64,000 nucleotides of DNA from Phytoseiulus persimilis (lineage: Eukaryota; Arthropoda; Arachnida; Mesostigmata; Phytoseiidae), in NCBI GenBank assembly GCA_037576195.1, contig CM075101.1, forward strand, positions 36,704,001 through 36,768,000, written 5' to 3'. The position numbers and the translations under genes are program-made. Below the pieces are notes generated by a model. It had not been told where the DNA came from, ran no database searches, and was given only the letters and a program-made list of their open reading frames with translations. Numbering within the stretch: the stretch's first letter is position 1; every line of letters starts with the position of its first letter. Positions 24,301-36,895 of this stretch are shown piece by piece.

Positions 24301-24711
24301 GGAAGGAGATAATGGTAGCCAATGAAATATTCGCAAGGAACGGATGGTTGGAGTTTCGAGTGGTTGGAGCAATCTCAGACCGCCTTAGTTCTAACATAAT
24401 TTGACAGCCCCCACAAACACATGTTGTCGGTTGTCGAATGGTATCATCATGTTCATTGGAGAATGCTTGGTCACGGTTTCCAGCGAACCCACCTTTTAAA
24501 ACAGGATTTCCGCCCACGAGGTTTGGAGTCCTTTTATTTGTATGCAGCTCGCTGAAGAGCAAAAACAACGCCTTAGGATCCAGCTACGAATGGAGACTTC
24601 GGTTGCATCAGATCGTGAACTTCTTCAGCAATACCACCATATTATCCACATAAAGTTTTCGTCGGACAGGGATAACTTGATAATCATCACGAAAATCAGA
24701 GAAGCTGGAGA
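18353..24711. other. Gene-poor stretch, few repeats
   Basis: No gene is recognised here. Frames such as 19576-19896 (+), 20776-21096 (-), 22729-23004 (-) and 23875-24201 (+) are 90-108 codons long but have no domain or splice support that I can defend. A three-copy repeat lies at 21,652-22,258. The density of ATCAT-type motifs is noticeable but I could not define a repeat unit from it. Confidence 0.4.
21652..22258. repeat. Three dispersed copies of a ~66-bp repeat
   Basis: Copies at 21652-21720, 21901-21966 and 22194-22258 share a block starting cagtttgtgccccttgcttg and ending in a tcatca stretch. They differ at only a few positions. Spacing is 249 and 293 bp with unrelated sequence between them, so this is not a simple tandem array. 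Each copy contains the palindrome catatg. No coding role is evident. Confidence 0.8.
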
Positions 24712-25638
24712 ATGTCCCCAATGGAAAACAACGCTTACTGTGCTGGCTCCGGGAGCAGAGCTCCAGCAATCTTCCTTCAGAATGCCGAGTCGAACTGTCC
24801 CACACCTGTAGATTGCAACGTGTATGAGTATTTCCCTGCCAGTTCGGGTGAGGTCATGGCTGATGGCGGAGAAACTGGTCAGGATAAAAAAATCGACGTT
24901 CTACACGAAATTTGTACTTCAGTCCGCCCGTCGAAGAATATCATCATGAATTACACTAAGTTGAACACTGTTGATATCTACCAACCTCGATTCGAAAATC
25001 TCGCCCATGGAGAGAAGGAATCGGAAAATGAATCGTCCCTGGAAAATCAGTTGAAAGCCCGTGAGTTGTATGTGACCCCTTCCAACTCATATTGTGATCA
25101 ACATTCTACGTCAGATTGGTTGGATGGTGAGTAATGTCCACCATGATTTGGTTGTCGGTCGGGATCGGATCATCCTGTGAATTCGCCGTGAATCGATTCT
25201 CGTCGAACTTGATTCCCGCACACGTACCTCTCATCATATGCCGGAAGCTTGGTCGCATCGGACGTCAATGCTAGGGGCCAAGAGAGTATTTCGAGGTAAG
25301 CCTCGACTTGCTGAAAAGTTCAAATAACGATGATGACGTCGTTGAGCCATTCGGTTTGTCTGAACACGTGATTCTTTCAGAATAGCGTATATATTTGTCA
25401 CCAGAGACACCTGACTTTGTTGCGTGTTCAGTTGCCTTGTATGAGATATGCTATAATACTTCATCATTTCCGACCGATAAGTTACGCTCTAGAAACGAAG
25501 ATGAGTGCTCACCTTTGGTCTGTTGAACCCTTGACAGCTGTCGTTGAGGATTTGTTCAAGGCTGGAACGAGAAAGTCACCTCAGTTGCTGCTCTGCGAGC
25601 TGAACGATGTTTATCGTCGTGGAGAAAATCAGAACTAA
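24712..25638 (+). CDS. Candidate two-exon gene, unknown protein, 171 aa
   Basis: An ATG-started frame of 138 codons (24712-25126) ends at a strong GTGAGT donor in phase 1. The next good acceptor in matching phase (ttgacag) at 25537 opens a 33-codon exon (25538-25638) ending in TAA. The joined product has 171 residues. The first exon is hydrophilic, with acidic and Ser/Asn-rich stretches. The splice creates a continuous amphipathic C-terminal segment (DWLDAVVEDLFKAG). No signal peptide, membrane span or known domain is visible, and I do not recognise the family. Phase agreement and frame composition argue for a real gene. More 5' exons, or an exon inside the 411-bp intron, are possible. Confidence 0.35.
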
Positions 25639-26211
25639 AGTTCTCATTCACGTAGTATTCAGGAGAACGAAAGTTTAGTAAGGTACATCATTCAACTTTG
25701 AGGAGCCCCCCGCAACTCTTGCAAGCGATTGCCATATTATCGGTTCATTTGTTTTGTCCCGCACCTTAGGTACGGAATGGAAGGAGGAGGCTGCTTCCGA
25801 TCCGCGTTTTAGGTTGAGTTCATGTCTCCCCAAAAAACGCCTTGCAAATAATCTGTTCGTTCGCAAGGAGCTGGAGGGGATTTCTCGGTGCTCCCATCGT
25901 CAGAGCCCAGCATGCCCACCTACCGTTGAGTCGTGCCCCTTTTTCGAACACATCGCCTTTCGAAAAAACCGGTGGGTAACGGTCGGCGTTCGGATCTTCT
26001 TCGTCAGAGACGACGCTCGGCACGAATCGTTCGGGTTTCCGTTGTTGCAGATATGGATGGATGGATGTGCACGTCGCGAAACGAGCAAGCATCACTGCTG
26101 TCAGGCTGACAGGTTCCCTATCACCGGCAATGAATCGCCTGTAACGTGCTCAACATTAATGGCGTTCGAATACATCGTTTGGCGTGGGCTCGAAAAATCG
26201 TCAGTTGATAT

Positions 26212-26647
26212 GGTATAGGTGTCTTCAACAAGATCAGAAGCAGAACTGGGTTGAAATCATCATGTTTTACGACCGCATTGGACTCTCAAAACCGAACTCA
26301 CGTAACGATGCCGTTCTCAGCAGATCGGCTCCGCAGACCGCCCTGTAGCGCTGTCAGTCAAGGACAGGGATGGGCACAGTGTGGCCCTTGCGTGGACCAC
26401 TGTGCCCACATTTCAGAGTTTCTGTGCCCGCCGCTAAGCCTGCGGCCCAAAATGTGGCCCGCGAGCCGCACCATGTTGCCCACCCCCGGTCTAGGATGAC
26501 GGGTCCAATGCTGACTCTGTTACGAGGGTAAAAGAAGCAGAGGTCAGGAACGCTCTCGTCACATATTCTGCTGATCGTGTATTTCAGATTCCATCAGAGG
26601 CATTTGGTATAGATGTCTTCAACAAGATCAGAAGCAGAACTGGGTTG
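26212..26647. repeat. Pair of 42-bp direct repeats 352 bp apart
   Basis: Positions 26212-26253 and 26606-26647 both read ggtatag, then one variable base, then a block through tcttcaacaagatcagaagc to tgggttg. I see a single mismatch. The interval contains the MITE at 26365-26488. The flanking bases outside the repeats differ, so the pair may be a local duplication. Confidence 0.8.
26365..26488. mobile_element. hAT-type MITE, 124 bp, with 8-bp target duplication
   Basis: The element begins cagggatgggca and ends tgcccacccccg, giving 12-bp imperfect terminal inverted repeats of the CAGGG-GGGCA kind found on many hAT elements. It is flanked by gtcaagga (26357-26364) and gtctagga (26489-26496), an 8-bp target duplication with one mismatch that fits the hAT preference for TCTAGA-like sites. 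The inside is rich in the tggcccgc motif. There is no coding capacity. Confidence 0.8.
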
Positions 26648-29600
26648 CTCATCACTGAACGTCTGAAATACGCACGCATATTCCCGAAGAAGAGTCTCAC
26701 CTTGATTCACAGATTCACAGCCCCAAGGCGCGCATCTTCCACGTCGAACACTGGAAGTCAGGGATACATAGTCAGATAAAGTTCAACGGCGGAATGTGGG
26801 ACACTTCGTGGCTGGGTTTCAGTTTCATTAACCGATAGAATTGAAATCACAGGATTTCATACGAACGAGACATGGTTATTCATCACAAAGCTTCCTGACA
26901 CGATTCAACGGTTCAAGCCTCACCATGGCGTTCGAGGACTTCGGAGATCGTCTCTTCGAGGTAGAACCAATGCTCCAGCAGAAGTCTGGAAGTGAAGTAC
27001 GATGATAAGCGAAACAATCGGAGTTCGATATCCCATGATTGAATGTTCTCATTCCATGTCATCAGCAGCTATATCTGTCATCATCGCTATCAGGCGAAAG
27101 ATGGTGAAAATAGACTCATCACGAAACGATCAATCTTCGTTCAGTGTGTTCTGTGGCTGTGAACCTTAAGCTCGAGGCGGATTTCCCACCTGAGTGTCAT
27201 CAGGGCAGCCTGGGAGACGTTTTACGGGACACTCTAGCACAAATGCACCCTATGGGGTATCACTAGTGACTCTGGCCCGAGACACTCTCCAATGCGCGTT
27301 AGAGCATTGGTAGGACGTAGAAAATATTGTGAGTACTCACATCCCTCCACGGAACGACGACTGGAAGGCTCAACGGACGCGGAGTGACTGAAAGGAAGCT
27401 CGAAGTCAGGACTGTTCCTTCACTGTTGAGAGGGTTGAGTTTCGGTCTTGTCTCTCAGTTGAAGCGCGGGTCGTTAAAATCGTCACAGCGGATCCGTGAT
27501 TGGTAATAAACCGATCATCATGTCAATGGCGTGTTCGGTATGAATCCAAGCAGAAATGCTCACCTCGTTGTGAGATTGGCGCAAGCGGTGTCCGCGGTCA
27601 CGCGGAAGGACATGACTCCCGAAGTTTCCCTGTGGTTGAACGGATACATCGTGAGAACTCGGATTCACATTCAATCTTTTACTGTCGGACTGCGATTGCG
27701 AACTGCTGGTGAATCAGACAAATGCCTCGGTAACATCATTATAAAGTTCTGAGGTTCGCGATTTCAGCGAATACCGCCTCCACCGCTAGCCTCGAACCCT
27801 CGTGACTCGTCATCGTCTCATCATAATACCAGCGAATCTAGATGAATTCCGGGAGAACTCTCGAGATGTTCGTTATATCGGGTCGTGTTATTGAACGGAA
27901 CTCACCATTCAAGGGGAGTGAAGGCCTCGCAAGTTGGTGATGCTGGTGGCGGGCATCTGACCTAACGGAAATTCGCTGACCTTAGATATTGGATTCGAGA
28001 TGTTTCGAGACATGAAGGCTGGAGTTCGAATACTTTCAGGCAAATGCCTCGGAGTCTTCACGGAATGGATCCCGGAGCGCATTCCAAGATCCTCAAGACT
28101 CGTCATCTAGTCATCACGAAGATTCGAAGGTGAACTCGCTCGAGGAGCTTTCCCATCGGAATCCTTCCCAAAAAGTTGCCAGACTTGAGAAATTCTGAAG
28201 GCTCACCTCCATTGAAGAGCGTGCTCTCCGAATTGCTCCATTCCACAGGTCGTCAGGGTCTGCGGAACGAAAGGAAACTCGAATGAATAACCTCATCGAC
28301 TGCTAAGTGATCTCTCCTGGACAAACGGATTATCAGCTAGGAGCGAAAGACATTTTACGACAATAATCATAGATGTCATAGTTGGGTCGTATCATCACGA
28401 TTCATAGATTGAGATCATAACGGAATCAGGCAACCTACATGAACTGAGATGAATGCGAACCGGCTATGCCGGTCGTAACCACGTGGTGGCGTCCCCAACG
28501 TCTGGCAGCCGATAGGCCTAGAACGTTTGAATTGAAATCAGTATTTCTGATTTTCCCCACGATATCGTCTCTTCGAGCTGACTGGACTTCAGAGATCTTG
28601 GTTGGTAGTTACAGTAAATCACCACGGGATTCTGTACTGTCTGATTCATCATACTGATGCCTGCTGCGAAGATCGGCGCGGCACCACGTGGCGCGGCCGA
28701 ACTCGACTTCCGTCTTAGTTCGCATTCCGGATTGACTTTCTTTCCATGCGACCATGTAACCCATTGGACCACACTCGACGCGGTTTAATCTTTATTAACA
28801 GACCAACTTCCATCAAAGACGAAGGTCCATACGTGATTTTGTGGGTGGAGTGCGGTCGGACGCTCGACCATATTCGAGTCGAGAATCCGGACCATTCCGG
28901 CAGCAATTCTTGTTTCGCGGGTCACAACTTACCGTCGGATTGTCGAGACAAGGGGCATTTAGTGGATTCATCTTAACCGGGAAGAGATTGATTCGGATCG
29001 CCCGAATCAACTGAGCTCTGCAGAACTTACGGCGAGCGGCAACCGTCACCAACGACGTTGCGATCGAAAAGAATTGCTGCGGCGCATCGGGTCTGCATAT
29101 AGCCACGCTCCGGATTGAGAAAGACCAGAAAGAATCACGTGCCCCCTCTCAAGCATTCATGTCGTCTGCTACATCGTTTCCGTTTCGCCGGTGCTTCAAA
29201 AAAACCGCCAACAATGAGAAGCACGGTCGAATGTTCCCGAACGGACGCCTACAGAGAGGTCCGGTATCGATTCATTGAAAAGCCATGGCTGTTCGGGTCG
29301 TCTTCAAACCTTGTGGATGAAAGTAGAGATTCGAAGATTGATACAAACGCATGGATAAGAAGCTACACTGGTTGAATAAACGTACGCTGCGATGTATGTA
29401 GGCCTGCTCTCCCGTTGAACGGAAAATGCAACTCCATGGTCTAGAAACGAATGAGATTAGACCACTTCGTGCCATGTGTAAAAATGCTCTGCATCATTTT
29501 CTCCCATCTAGCATCGTAAGGGACGAAAAGAAGGGGGTGGAAACAACGAACGAATTCGCTCTGAAACTGCATCGTCTATCATTGGTGCTTCCAAAAATAT

Positions 29601-30247
29601 GAATTTACGTTTTCCGTTGAACGGGAAAGCAGGTCTAAATTAAGGAGCAGACAACAGAATCAATCCGTTTAGTCCGACCGAGGGCGACGCAGATCGAATC
29701 AAATCAAAGCAGAACATTTGCAAGGAATTCGACCGGGAAGAAGGAGACTTCCGACCTCATATCGGCAAACCAGCACTGGAAGCCGCGTTCCGTGGAGCAA
29801 AGCGGAACGGTGCACACCATTGACGGCAAGGTTTCCGGTCTAGGAGGGATTATATGGGACAGGCGAAACGAGTCAACGAAGAACGTGAGCTTGACAGAGT
29901 TAGGGATTCCGAACAGACATCCACCAGAACTATCACAGTATCGGACCGGTCATCCTCGTAGGAAGAACGATGTCAACTGGGGAGAATGTCTTCAGCCTTC
30001 ATGGAGCTCTTGTGTCAAGCTACTTCATCGCAGGTTCGCCTGCACATCGGAACAGGCCATTGGATCGAGAATACCCGATGAACACCCAAAGCTCATTGAA
30101 AGTAGCTGGTCATACGAATATTCACGCTCAATGGACGCTATCAACTCTGCTCTGATTGTGGGTCGGAAACCAGGACTCCTATGGTCCTTACTATATATAA
30201 TCGGCTTAGTCTGTCAGTTTGTCCGCACTTTTTCTGAAAGACATGAA

Positions 30248-31415
30248 GGTGATTCTGGGACCAATCTGAACATACTCTCCCGAGTCTGGAGAGGTGATTC
30301 CGGTACGAGTCTGACTATACTTCTCAAAAGCTGGAGGGGTGATTCTAGAACCAATCTGACCATACTTTTCGAAACGTGGAGGGGTGATTCTAGAACCAAT
30401 CTGACCATACTTTTCAAAACGTGGAGGGGTGATTCTAGAACCAATCTGACCATACTTTTCAGAACGTGGAGGGGTGATTCCGGAACCGATCTGACCATTA
30501 CTTTTCAAGTCTGCAGGGGTGATTCCGAGACCAATCTGAGCATTACTTCCCAACTCTGGAGGGGTGATTCTGAGACCAATCTGAGCATTACTTTCCAACT
30601 CTGGAGGGGTGATTCCGAGACCAATCTGAGCATTACTTCCCAACTCTGGAGGGGTGATTCCGAGAACAATCAGAGGATTACTTCCCAACTCTGGAGGGGT
30701 GATTCCGAGACCAATCTGAGCATAACTTCCCAACTCTGGAGGGGTGATTCTGGGCTCAATCTGAGCACTACTTCCCAACTCTGGAGGGATGATTCCGAGA
30801 CCAATCTGAGCATTACTTCCCAACTCTGGAGGGGTGATTCCGGGGTCAATCTGAGCATTACTTCCCAACTCTGGAGGGGTGATTCCGAGACCAATCTGAG
30901 CATAACTTCCCAACTCTGGAGGTGTGATTCTGGGCTCAATCTGAGCATTACTTCCCAACTCTGGAGGGGTGATTCCGAGACCAATCTGAGCATTACTTCC
31001 CAACTCTGGAGGGGTGATTCCGGGGTCAATCTGAGCATTCCTTCCCAACTCTGGAGGGGTGATTCCGAGACCAATTTGAGCATTACTTCCCAACTCTGGA
31101 GGGGTGATTCCGGGCTCAATCTGAGCATTACTTCCCAACTCTGGAGGGGTGATTCCGGGGTCAATCTGAGCATTACTTTCCAACTCTGGAGGGGTGATTC
31201 CGGGGTCAATCTGAGCATTACTTCCCAACTCTGGAGGGGTGATTCCGAGACCAATCTGAGCATTACTTCCCAACTCTGGAGGGGTGATTCCGAGACCAAT
31301 CTGAGCATTACTTCCCAACTCTGGAGGGGTGATTCCGGGACCAATCTGACCATTACTTTCCAAGTCTGAGGGGTTGATTCGGGGACCAATCTGACCATAC
31401 TTTTCAAAACCATAT
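30248..31415. repeat. 45-bp minisatellite, about 26 copies
   Basis: The unit ctggaggggtgattccgaga followed by a block containing ccaatctgagcattacttcc repeats at exact 45-bp spacing from 30,248 to about 31,415 (25 full copies and one partial). The first six units are more diverged; the later ones fall into alternating subtypes with gagacc, gggctc or ggggtc. Because 45 is a multiple of three, long frames run through it on both strands (up to 525 codons plus and 416 codons minus, each with a 15-residue repeat). I regard these as consequences of the period, not genes. The unit is shared with the foldback element near 1.3-1.5 kb. Confidence 0.95.
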
Positions 31416-33201
31416 TGCTGACCCAGTGAAGAGAGAGAAAAGTGCCTCGATCGCAAGGAGCGCCGTCCAACCGCGCGGAGCGCGGCCGACTGGTTATCTA
31501 ATAATGGGGAAGAACCCTCCTATGTATATCATCGGTTCGCACTTCAACGTTGTTTTCGAGAGAAAACACACCCCACGAAGGCGCGGTGGTGCGATGTTTT
31601 TGACGAGCGAATGCGATTCCGACGAACCGCTTTCGAGGAGCGGCCCCCTTTGGTAAGAGTCGGACAAGCATTCCGAGCAACTGGTGGAATCTCTCTACAA
31701 ACCTTCTCGGTTCCCTCATTGTAATTCCATCGGTTCTGGATTCCTGAGTGCATGTCTGAGGTGCGAACATCGTCGCTGTGGACACGCTTGTGTTTCGCGG
31801 CAAGAGGGCGTTTGGATCCAGATCGATCCGAAGTATCGCCTTCGCTCTCACCGGGACAATTTTCGGCAGGGTAATATTCGAAAGCCCGGTGCGCAGTTTC
31901 AGGAGGAATGATGACCACCATGACGGGTCCAACTCGGTCGATTGACTTCAAAATGCGTTAGGAGATCATTCATCTGACCATCGAATAACACTGTATTTGC
32001 TGTACCTCAGAACGCCGCGATCGGCACCTCGATGTCCGCGGCAAGCCGAGCAGCGACATGACTCGTCATCAGGCCGGGCGAATAAACCCAGAACTCCCAC
32101 TGAGAGAACACTAGCCCGCCGGGAACGGTGTAGGAATCGATCATTGAACTTGTTCCTTCGCCGAGTTCAGTTCTTCAAGGAAATAACGTGAGCGGAACAT
32201 TTTCCGAAGTTCTCGGGGATCCGGCGGGCCCTGGCCCTGAAACTTTCACGGATTCTCGATACAGTCTATCATGGCAGCTCATGATGGTTCAAGTAGGAAC
32301 GAGATCCGTGAAAGATGAATTCGAGCACGAATCCAATGTTTGGGCCGCCTCTTGTCCCTCAGAGATAGGGAAGCGAATGATTGGAGGTAGGGAATCCCAC
32401 CACTGATATTCGTCCCGTAGAAGACTCTGCTCACTCGGAAAGATTCGGCTGTTTTTTCAAGATTGGTGGAGGCAGTAGAATCCCACGTCGGCAATTGGTT
32501 CCCGCGGGAACACGGTTTTCCCATATCATTTACGAGTAATGCGCCTTCATCATTCGAATGATTTGTATTTACGAGGTGTGCAATGTACGAACCGGACCAC
32601 TCCCCCCTGACAACGTGCCTCACATGAGAGAATCATTCTGGGGATGAAGAAATCGGGATTCTTCTTGGAACATTCTTGCGAGTGCCATGGACTCAGAATG
32701 GACGGTCGAGCCCTTCGGAACGCGCCTCCAGGACACCGGAGGGTGACTGAATGCACCAATCAGCGTCTGCTCCGCTCAGAATTGAGCCTGAAGAGTCGAG
32801 AAAACGCGGAAGAAAAATCTCGAAGAAAAAACAGTCCCTCCTCTGAGCGCTCGATTTCACCTTGGGTTTACCTCATGCGAATTGTTGGTCAAGTCATGAG
32901 CGTTTCAGGCGATATCAACACGAATTTCCCGAGATCCTTGGATGATTGTACTGCATCCTATGAGCAATTGAAGCGGAATGGAAGTCACATATCTTGAGAC
33001 AATCGACTGCCCTCCTCGGTTCCGGTTTTTGGTCAAGGCATAAACATCGATGTATTGAAATCGACAGATCTGTATTCAACAAGATGTTTCCTGATGAGGA
33101 TGTTCCGGGTTCTTGTGAAGAGGTTATTGAGACCTTCCACCATCACCACGGAAGAAAGTTCTCAATGGGAAACAAGCGACTCATACCCCGTCCTCCGTAT
33201 G

Positions 33202-33218
33202 CCCCCCCCCCCCCCCCC
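33202..33218 (+). repeat. C17 homopolymer
   Basis: Seventeen consecutive C residues are followed by a CT-rich stretch. The length may be imprecise in the assembly. Confidence 0.9.
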
Positions 33219-36078
33219 TCCTCCCGGAACCACCAAAACACACGCAAGACCAGGCTTCACGAAATATTCACGATACCGCAAGAGCATTGCCGGCCTGAAA
33301 GCTCTTGAGCATGGCTTAACGATGGGTCAGAACTCCGGTATTATTTCCATCGTCGTCTGACTGCATGAGTGCTCTATCTCAGTCGACCTGACGAACATAA
33401 TGATTCGGTTCCCCTAAGACACATACTTATGCCCACTGGTTTTCCCAGCATCTCTCTTGAAAACTGGGAGATTCAAGTTCGAGCGGCTTCGTCTGGGGCT
33501 CGATTTGGTGGCGAGCGATAGTGTTCCACAGGCAGGGAGACCAACGGTGCCTGTGGACCTTTGAGAATTGAGGTCAGAATCCTTCTGCGCTCGTTCTGAC
33601 TGACGTGCTTAGAACTGATAGAACCGAGATCTCGTTCACTATTCTTATGTTCGATTCCGATCGGACCGGAGAGACGAGGAGGGTTTCGGGGGAAATTGTC
33701 GAACTCTTCCACTCTGCTGTCGATGACGTATAAATTGAGAACAGTCGGCATCGATTTCACCGGAAGCAGCATCAATGATGGCGATGTGTCAAGGTGACCA
33801 ATATAGAGCATAAACCGAATAGACATACAATACTATAATATTCATGGTGATACGAATATTGTGATTTGACAGATTCCCTATTTTCCCGCTTTCTCGCGAT
33901 CTTGTTCACAGTCCCAAGCATGCTTCTTCCCTTCTGATGTCCCCCAACCTTGCGATTATTCTCCATGGTTCGGTGCCACGTGATTGAAATAAGTTTCCCG
34001 ATTGCCGGACTTTTCCTTCCCTAGCTCGAAAGCACTGCCCTTTATAAATTAATTCCAGGAGATCCAGAGCACTGATAAGCTCTGACATAAGGAGGCTCGC
34101 GAAGAGGAAGCCAAACTCTGCCTGACTTTGAAGAATGGTCGTGGCAGAGGACACATTTTCTGGGTTAGTGTCTTTCAGTGGAGGAATCAAGCTCCAATGC
34201 TGTTCTGTCCGTGATTGATGAACTCAAGGAGAATGTTTCATTCGCCGACTGCAGACAGATTGCTTGCACTTAGTCGGCATCGCCGATGGCGAGGGTGGGA
34301 GCTCGTGCCGGTCATCAGTACTTCACGATCGCTCTGATATCATTTCTTGAAACTTCGTGCGCGATATGGACCGCACCATTTCACTCGATTGTGGCCAATG
34401 CTATTTTCCCAGCATCTGATTGCAATGGAGACGATCCACGGGATGCGGAGCTGTAGTCACCAAAATATCGCGGGTCTGTCGGCGGTACTTGTGCGTTTGG
34501 CCCCCTCTTCGGAAGCGGCGCGAAAAACAGCCTAAATGGCGAGTTCTCAGCCCGTCAGCCGGCGGTACAGGGAGAAAGGAGACGGAGGAAGGGAAGACAG
34601 AATGGTCAACAGATACACTTGAGAATGGCGGCTGACATGAAGAAGTCAACGAAATTAAGAAACGGGTCGGAGTTTCCTCAGGCAGTTCGAATATCGCGCC
34701 TTTGGAAGCGGCGTTCCAGCCGCCGCGTCAGCCATCGTTGGCTGTCGGCTGGCGGGTTAGCCGCCTGTGATTTCAGAAGTGGGGGCCAAACGCCCAAGAA
34801 CCCCTCACGATACTCAGAAACTTCGTCGACGACGAGCTAGCCCTGCGCGTTTGCTAAGATAACGAGTTCCGTGCTGAAAGCTTTCAATTCGGAGACAGTG
34901 AGATGGTGTCCCTTAAAGAGATAGCCACTCTTAGCCGCGTGGATGAAGCTGTGACGCGCTCCCCTCTGAAACATGCGACGCTGGTATCGGCGGAAATGGC
35001 TTTGCAACCAGGACTTTCCCGTCGTCGGCGGCGAACAATATGACGGCTACCGAATCTTCCAGGTGATGATACGACGGCTGACAACGGACTTGGCGAGTTT
35101 TCCGGTGACGATGAACCTTGGCGTTCGACTCCTGAAGAGACGGAGCGGAGCATCAAGACTCGCTCGATTCGTTCACACTAAACAGAGAACACGGCTTCGG
35201 ATGAGTGGCTTGCTCATCTGGAAGAGGAGGTTCGGTCTTCTTGGGCAACTCACCAGCCGATTTTCCACGGATCAATCACGTTCCGAATCCCGGCCATCGG
35301 CTTCACCGCGGTTCCACGTTGATTTGAATTTTCATGCTCAGCTGTATCCCGTGGGCAATGGATGGATCACGCGGTACTTTATCTCCGCTGGTCTACTCCG
35401 TCTACTCTGATTGCCACTGCACCATTTGCGTCCTCAATGGACACATATCGAATCATTAGGAAGAATACTCGAAATATTCCTGGGGTCTGACCTCGGTCAT
35501 TAGAGACAGCTACGCTAGTGTTTGTTACTTGTATATCGTCTGTCTTGGATCTGCTGTCCCCTCCTATGCATCATCATCTAACACATCATGCGTATTAGAT
35601 GGCGACAACTCATTTCGGTGGCCCCTTGTCCATATCCAGCCATCAAGCTTTGACGTTTATGGACTCAGTGGTTCGCAACTCAGTGGCAAACCGGTGCGGC
35701 CCGACACTCCTCGACTCTCCACCGAAGGGGAATTCGTTGCAAGAATGTTCGTCCAATAGTCGAAGAGCCTTTCGTTGCGATCTTCCCCGACTTCCATACA
35801 GTGACGGATCCAGGAGTGACTCTAGGGGGGGGCGGTCGTAGATTTTCGATGGAACTCATGACTTTTCCCCCCTGCTTTCGGAGGTCATAACTGGGACAAA
35901 TAGTTTCCGACACAAGAAACGAGGGAGCTCAGGCTCGTATCGAGCTTTGGGGGGCTTCCGGACCGTGACATGATCGAATTTCGAAGTCCTGTCCCCGCGG
36001 AAAATCCCACCATGCCGGGGCGATAATTCGCCCGGAGTTCTAACTCAATGCTTTCCGTCGTGACCATCGGTAACATAC

Positions 36079-36217
36079 TATCCGCAGAGGACTGTACAGT
36101 CGATTCCACCGAAGTGAGATCAATTACTTGAAACCGAGAGAAGACTTCAACGCCCATGAAACACCGTCAAGTTATCGATACGGCTCCGTTGGAATCGACT
36201 GTCCAGTCATCTGCGAT
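36079..36217. repeat. Imperfect inverted repeat (hairpin), ~50-bp arms
   Basis: The left arm (about 36079-36130) contains cagtcgattcca, and the right arm (about 36167-36217) contains its reverse complement tggaatcgactg. Similarity extends over about 50 bp per arm with a loop of about 36 bp. It could be a small palindromic element or a precursor-like stem; nothing indicates which. Confidence 0.7.
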
Positions 36218-36895
36218 CAATATTGGACCGAGTCAGTACTGGGAGTGTCGACCGGAGCCTCCTCAAGTGACATACAATACACGGAGCGTCCACTTCAACT
36301 GTATTAGCATTGAGCTCAGATACAGGAGAGTCCCTAGTTGAAGGGACGAAGCGTTCATTCTCTGCATGAATATAATCACGAAAAGTCCTACATGCATAAC
36401 TCAGGCGAGACCGGCTTTTTTATTATTCAGACTCCCTGTTTCCTCTAGGAGTCCACTTCTGCTCCTGAGAGTTGCCCTGGAGCTCCATTCCCTCCGAAGC
36501 TCATCCGGTGCAGCCTCCTAGAATGAGATGCTGTATACAAACATAATCAACGCACGAGCGGTCCCCAAAGAACCTCCCTGGAATCCGATTCGCCAGATCG
36601 ATGATTCTCATCTTCCGATGCAATGCTCGATCTCGCAACAGAAAATGAGAGAATAGCGCCGTTTCTGATCTCAGCCCTCCACACACCCTGAATCCTTGTT
36701 TGTTTCTAGCAATCGACGCATGTGCCGCTCTACGGCTCCCTCTCTTCGCCAGTGTTCAAGCATGGAAGCGTAGGCCCGACTAGATCTCCTTCTCATAACA
36801 CATGATACATTTCCCGATATAGTGCTTTGACGTAATTGTGGGACTGTGGGGTGAATACTCTTCGTCGGGAGTCAACTAGCATTGACTAGAAACAC

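Larger units (their letters stand above)
25639..30247. other. Gene-poor stretch with MITE and short direct repeats
   Basis: No gene is recognised. A hAT-type MITE and a 42-bp direct repeat occur at 26.2-26.65 kb. Frames of 60-154 codons (for example 25754-26218 plus and 28813-29106 minus) lack recognisable content. From 29,792 an open frame runs into the minisatellite; it is open largely because the repeat period is a multiple of three. Confidence 0.4.
31416..36895. other. Gene-poor stretch
   Basis: No gene is recognised. A run of 17 C lies at 33202-33218 and a hairpin at 36.1-36.2 kb. Minus-strand frames at 31544-31951 and 33473-33826 and plus-strand frames at 32644-32997 and 34973-35410 have protein-like composition in parts, but no domain, start context or splice pattern that I can defend. 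They may be remnants of mobile elements or unrecognised exons. Confidence 0.4.

Noticed and set aside
29792-31369. 525-codon plus-strand frame through the minisatellite as a gene
   Set aside because: The frame is open because the 45-bp period is a multiple of three, and long frames exist on the opposite strand too. There is no recognisable domain and no splice or promoter evidence.
34490-34820. Inverted similarity around gggggccaaacgc
   Set aside because: Only about 30-40 bp match with many mismatches, and no ends or target duplication could be defined.
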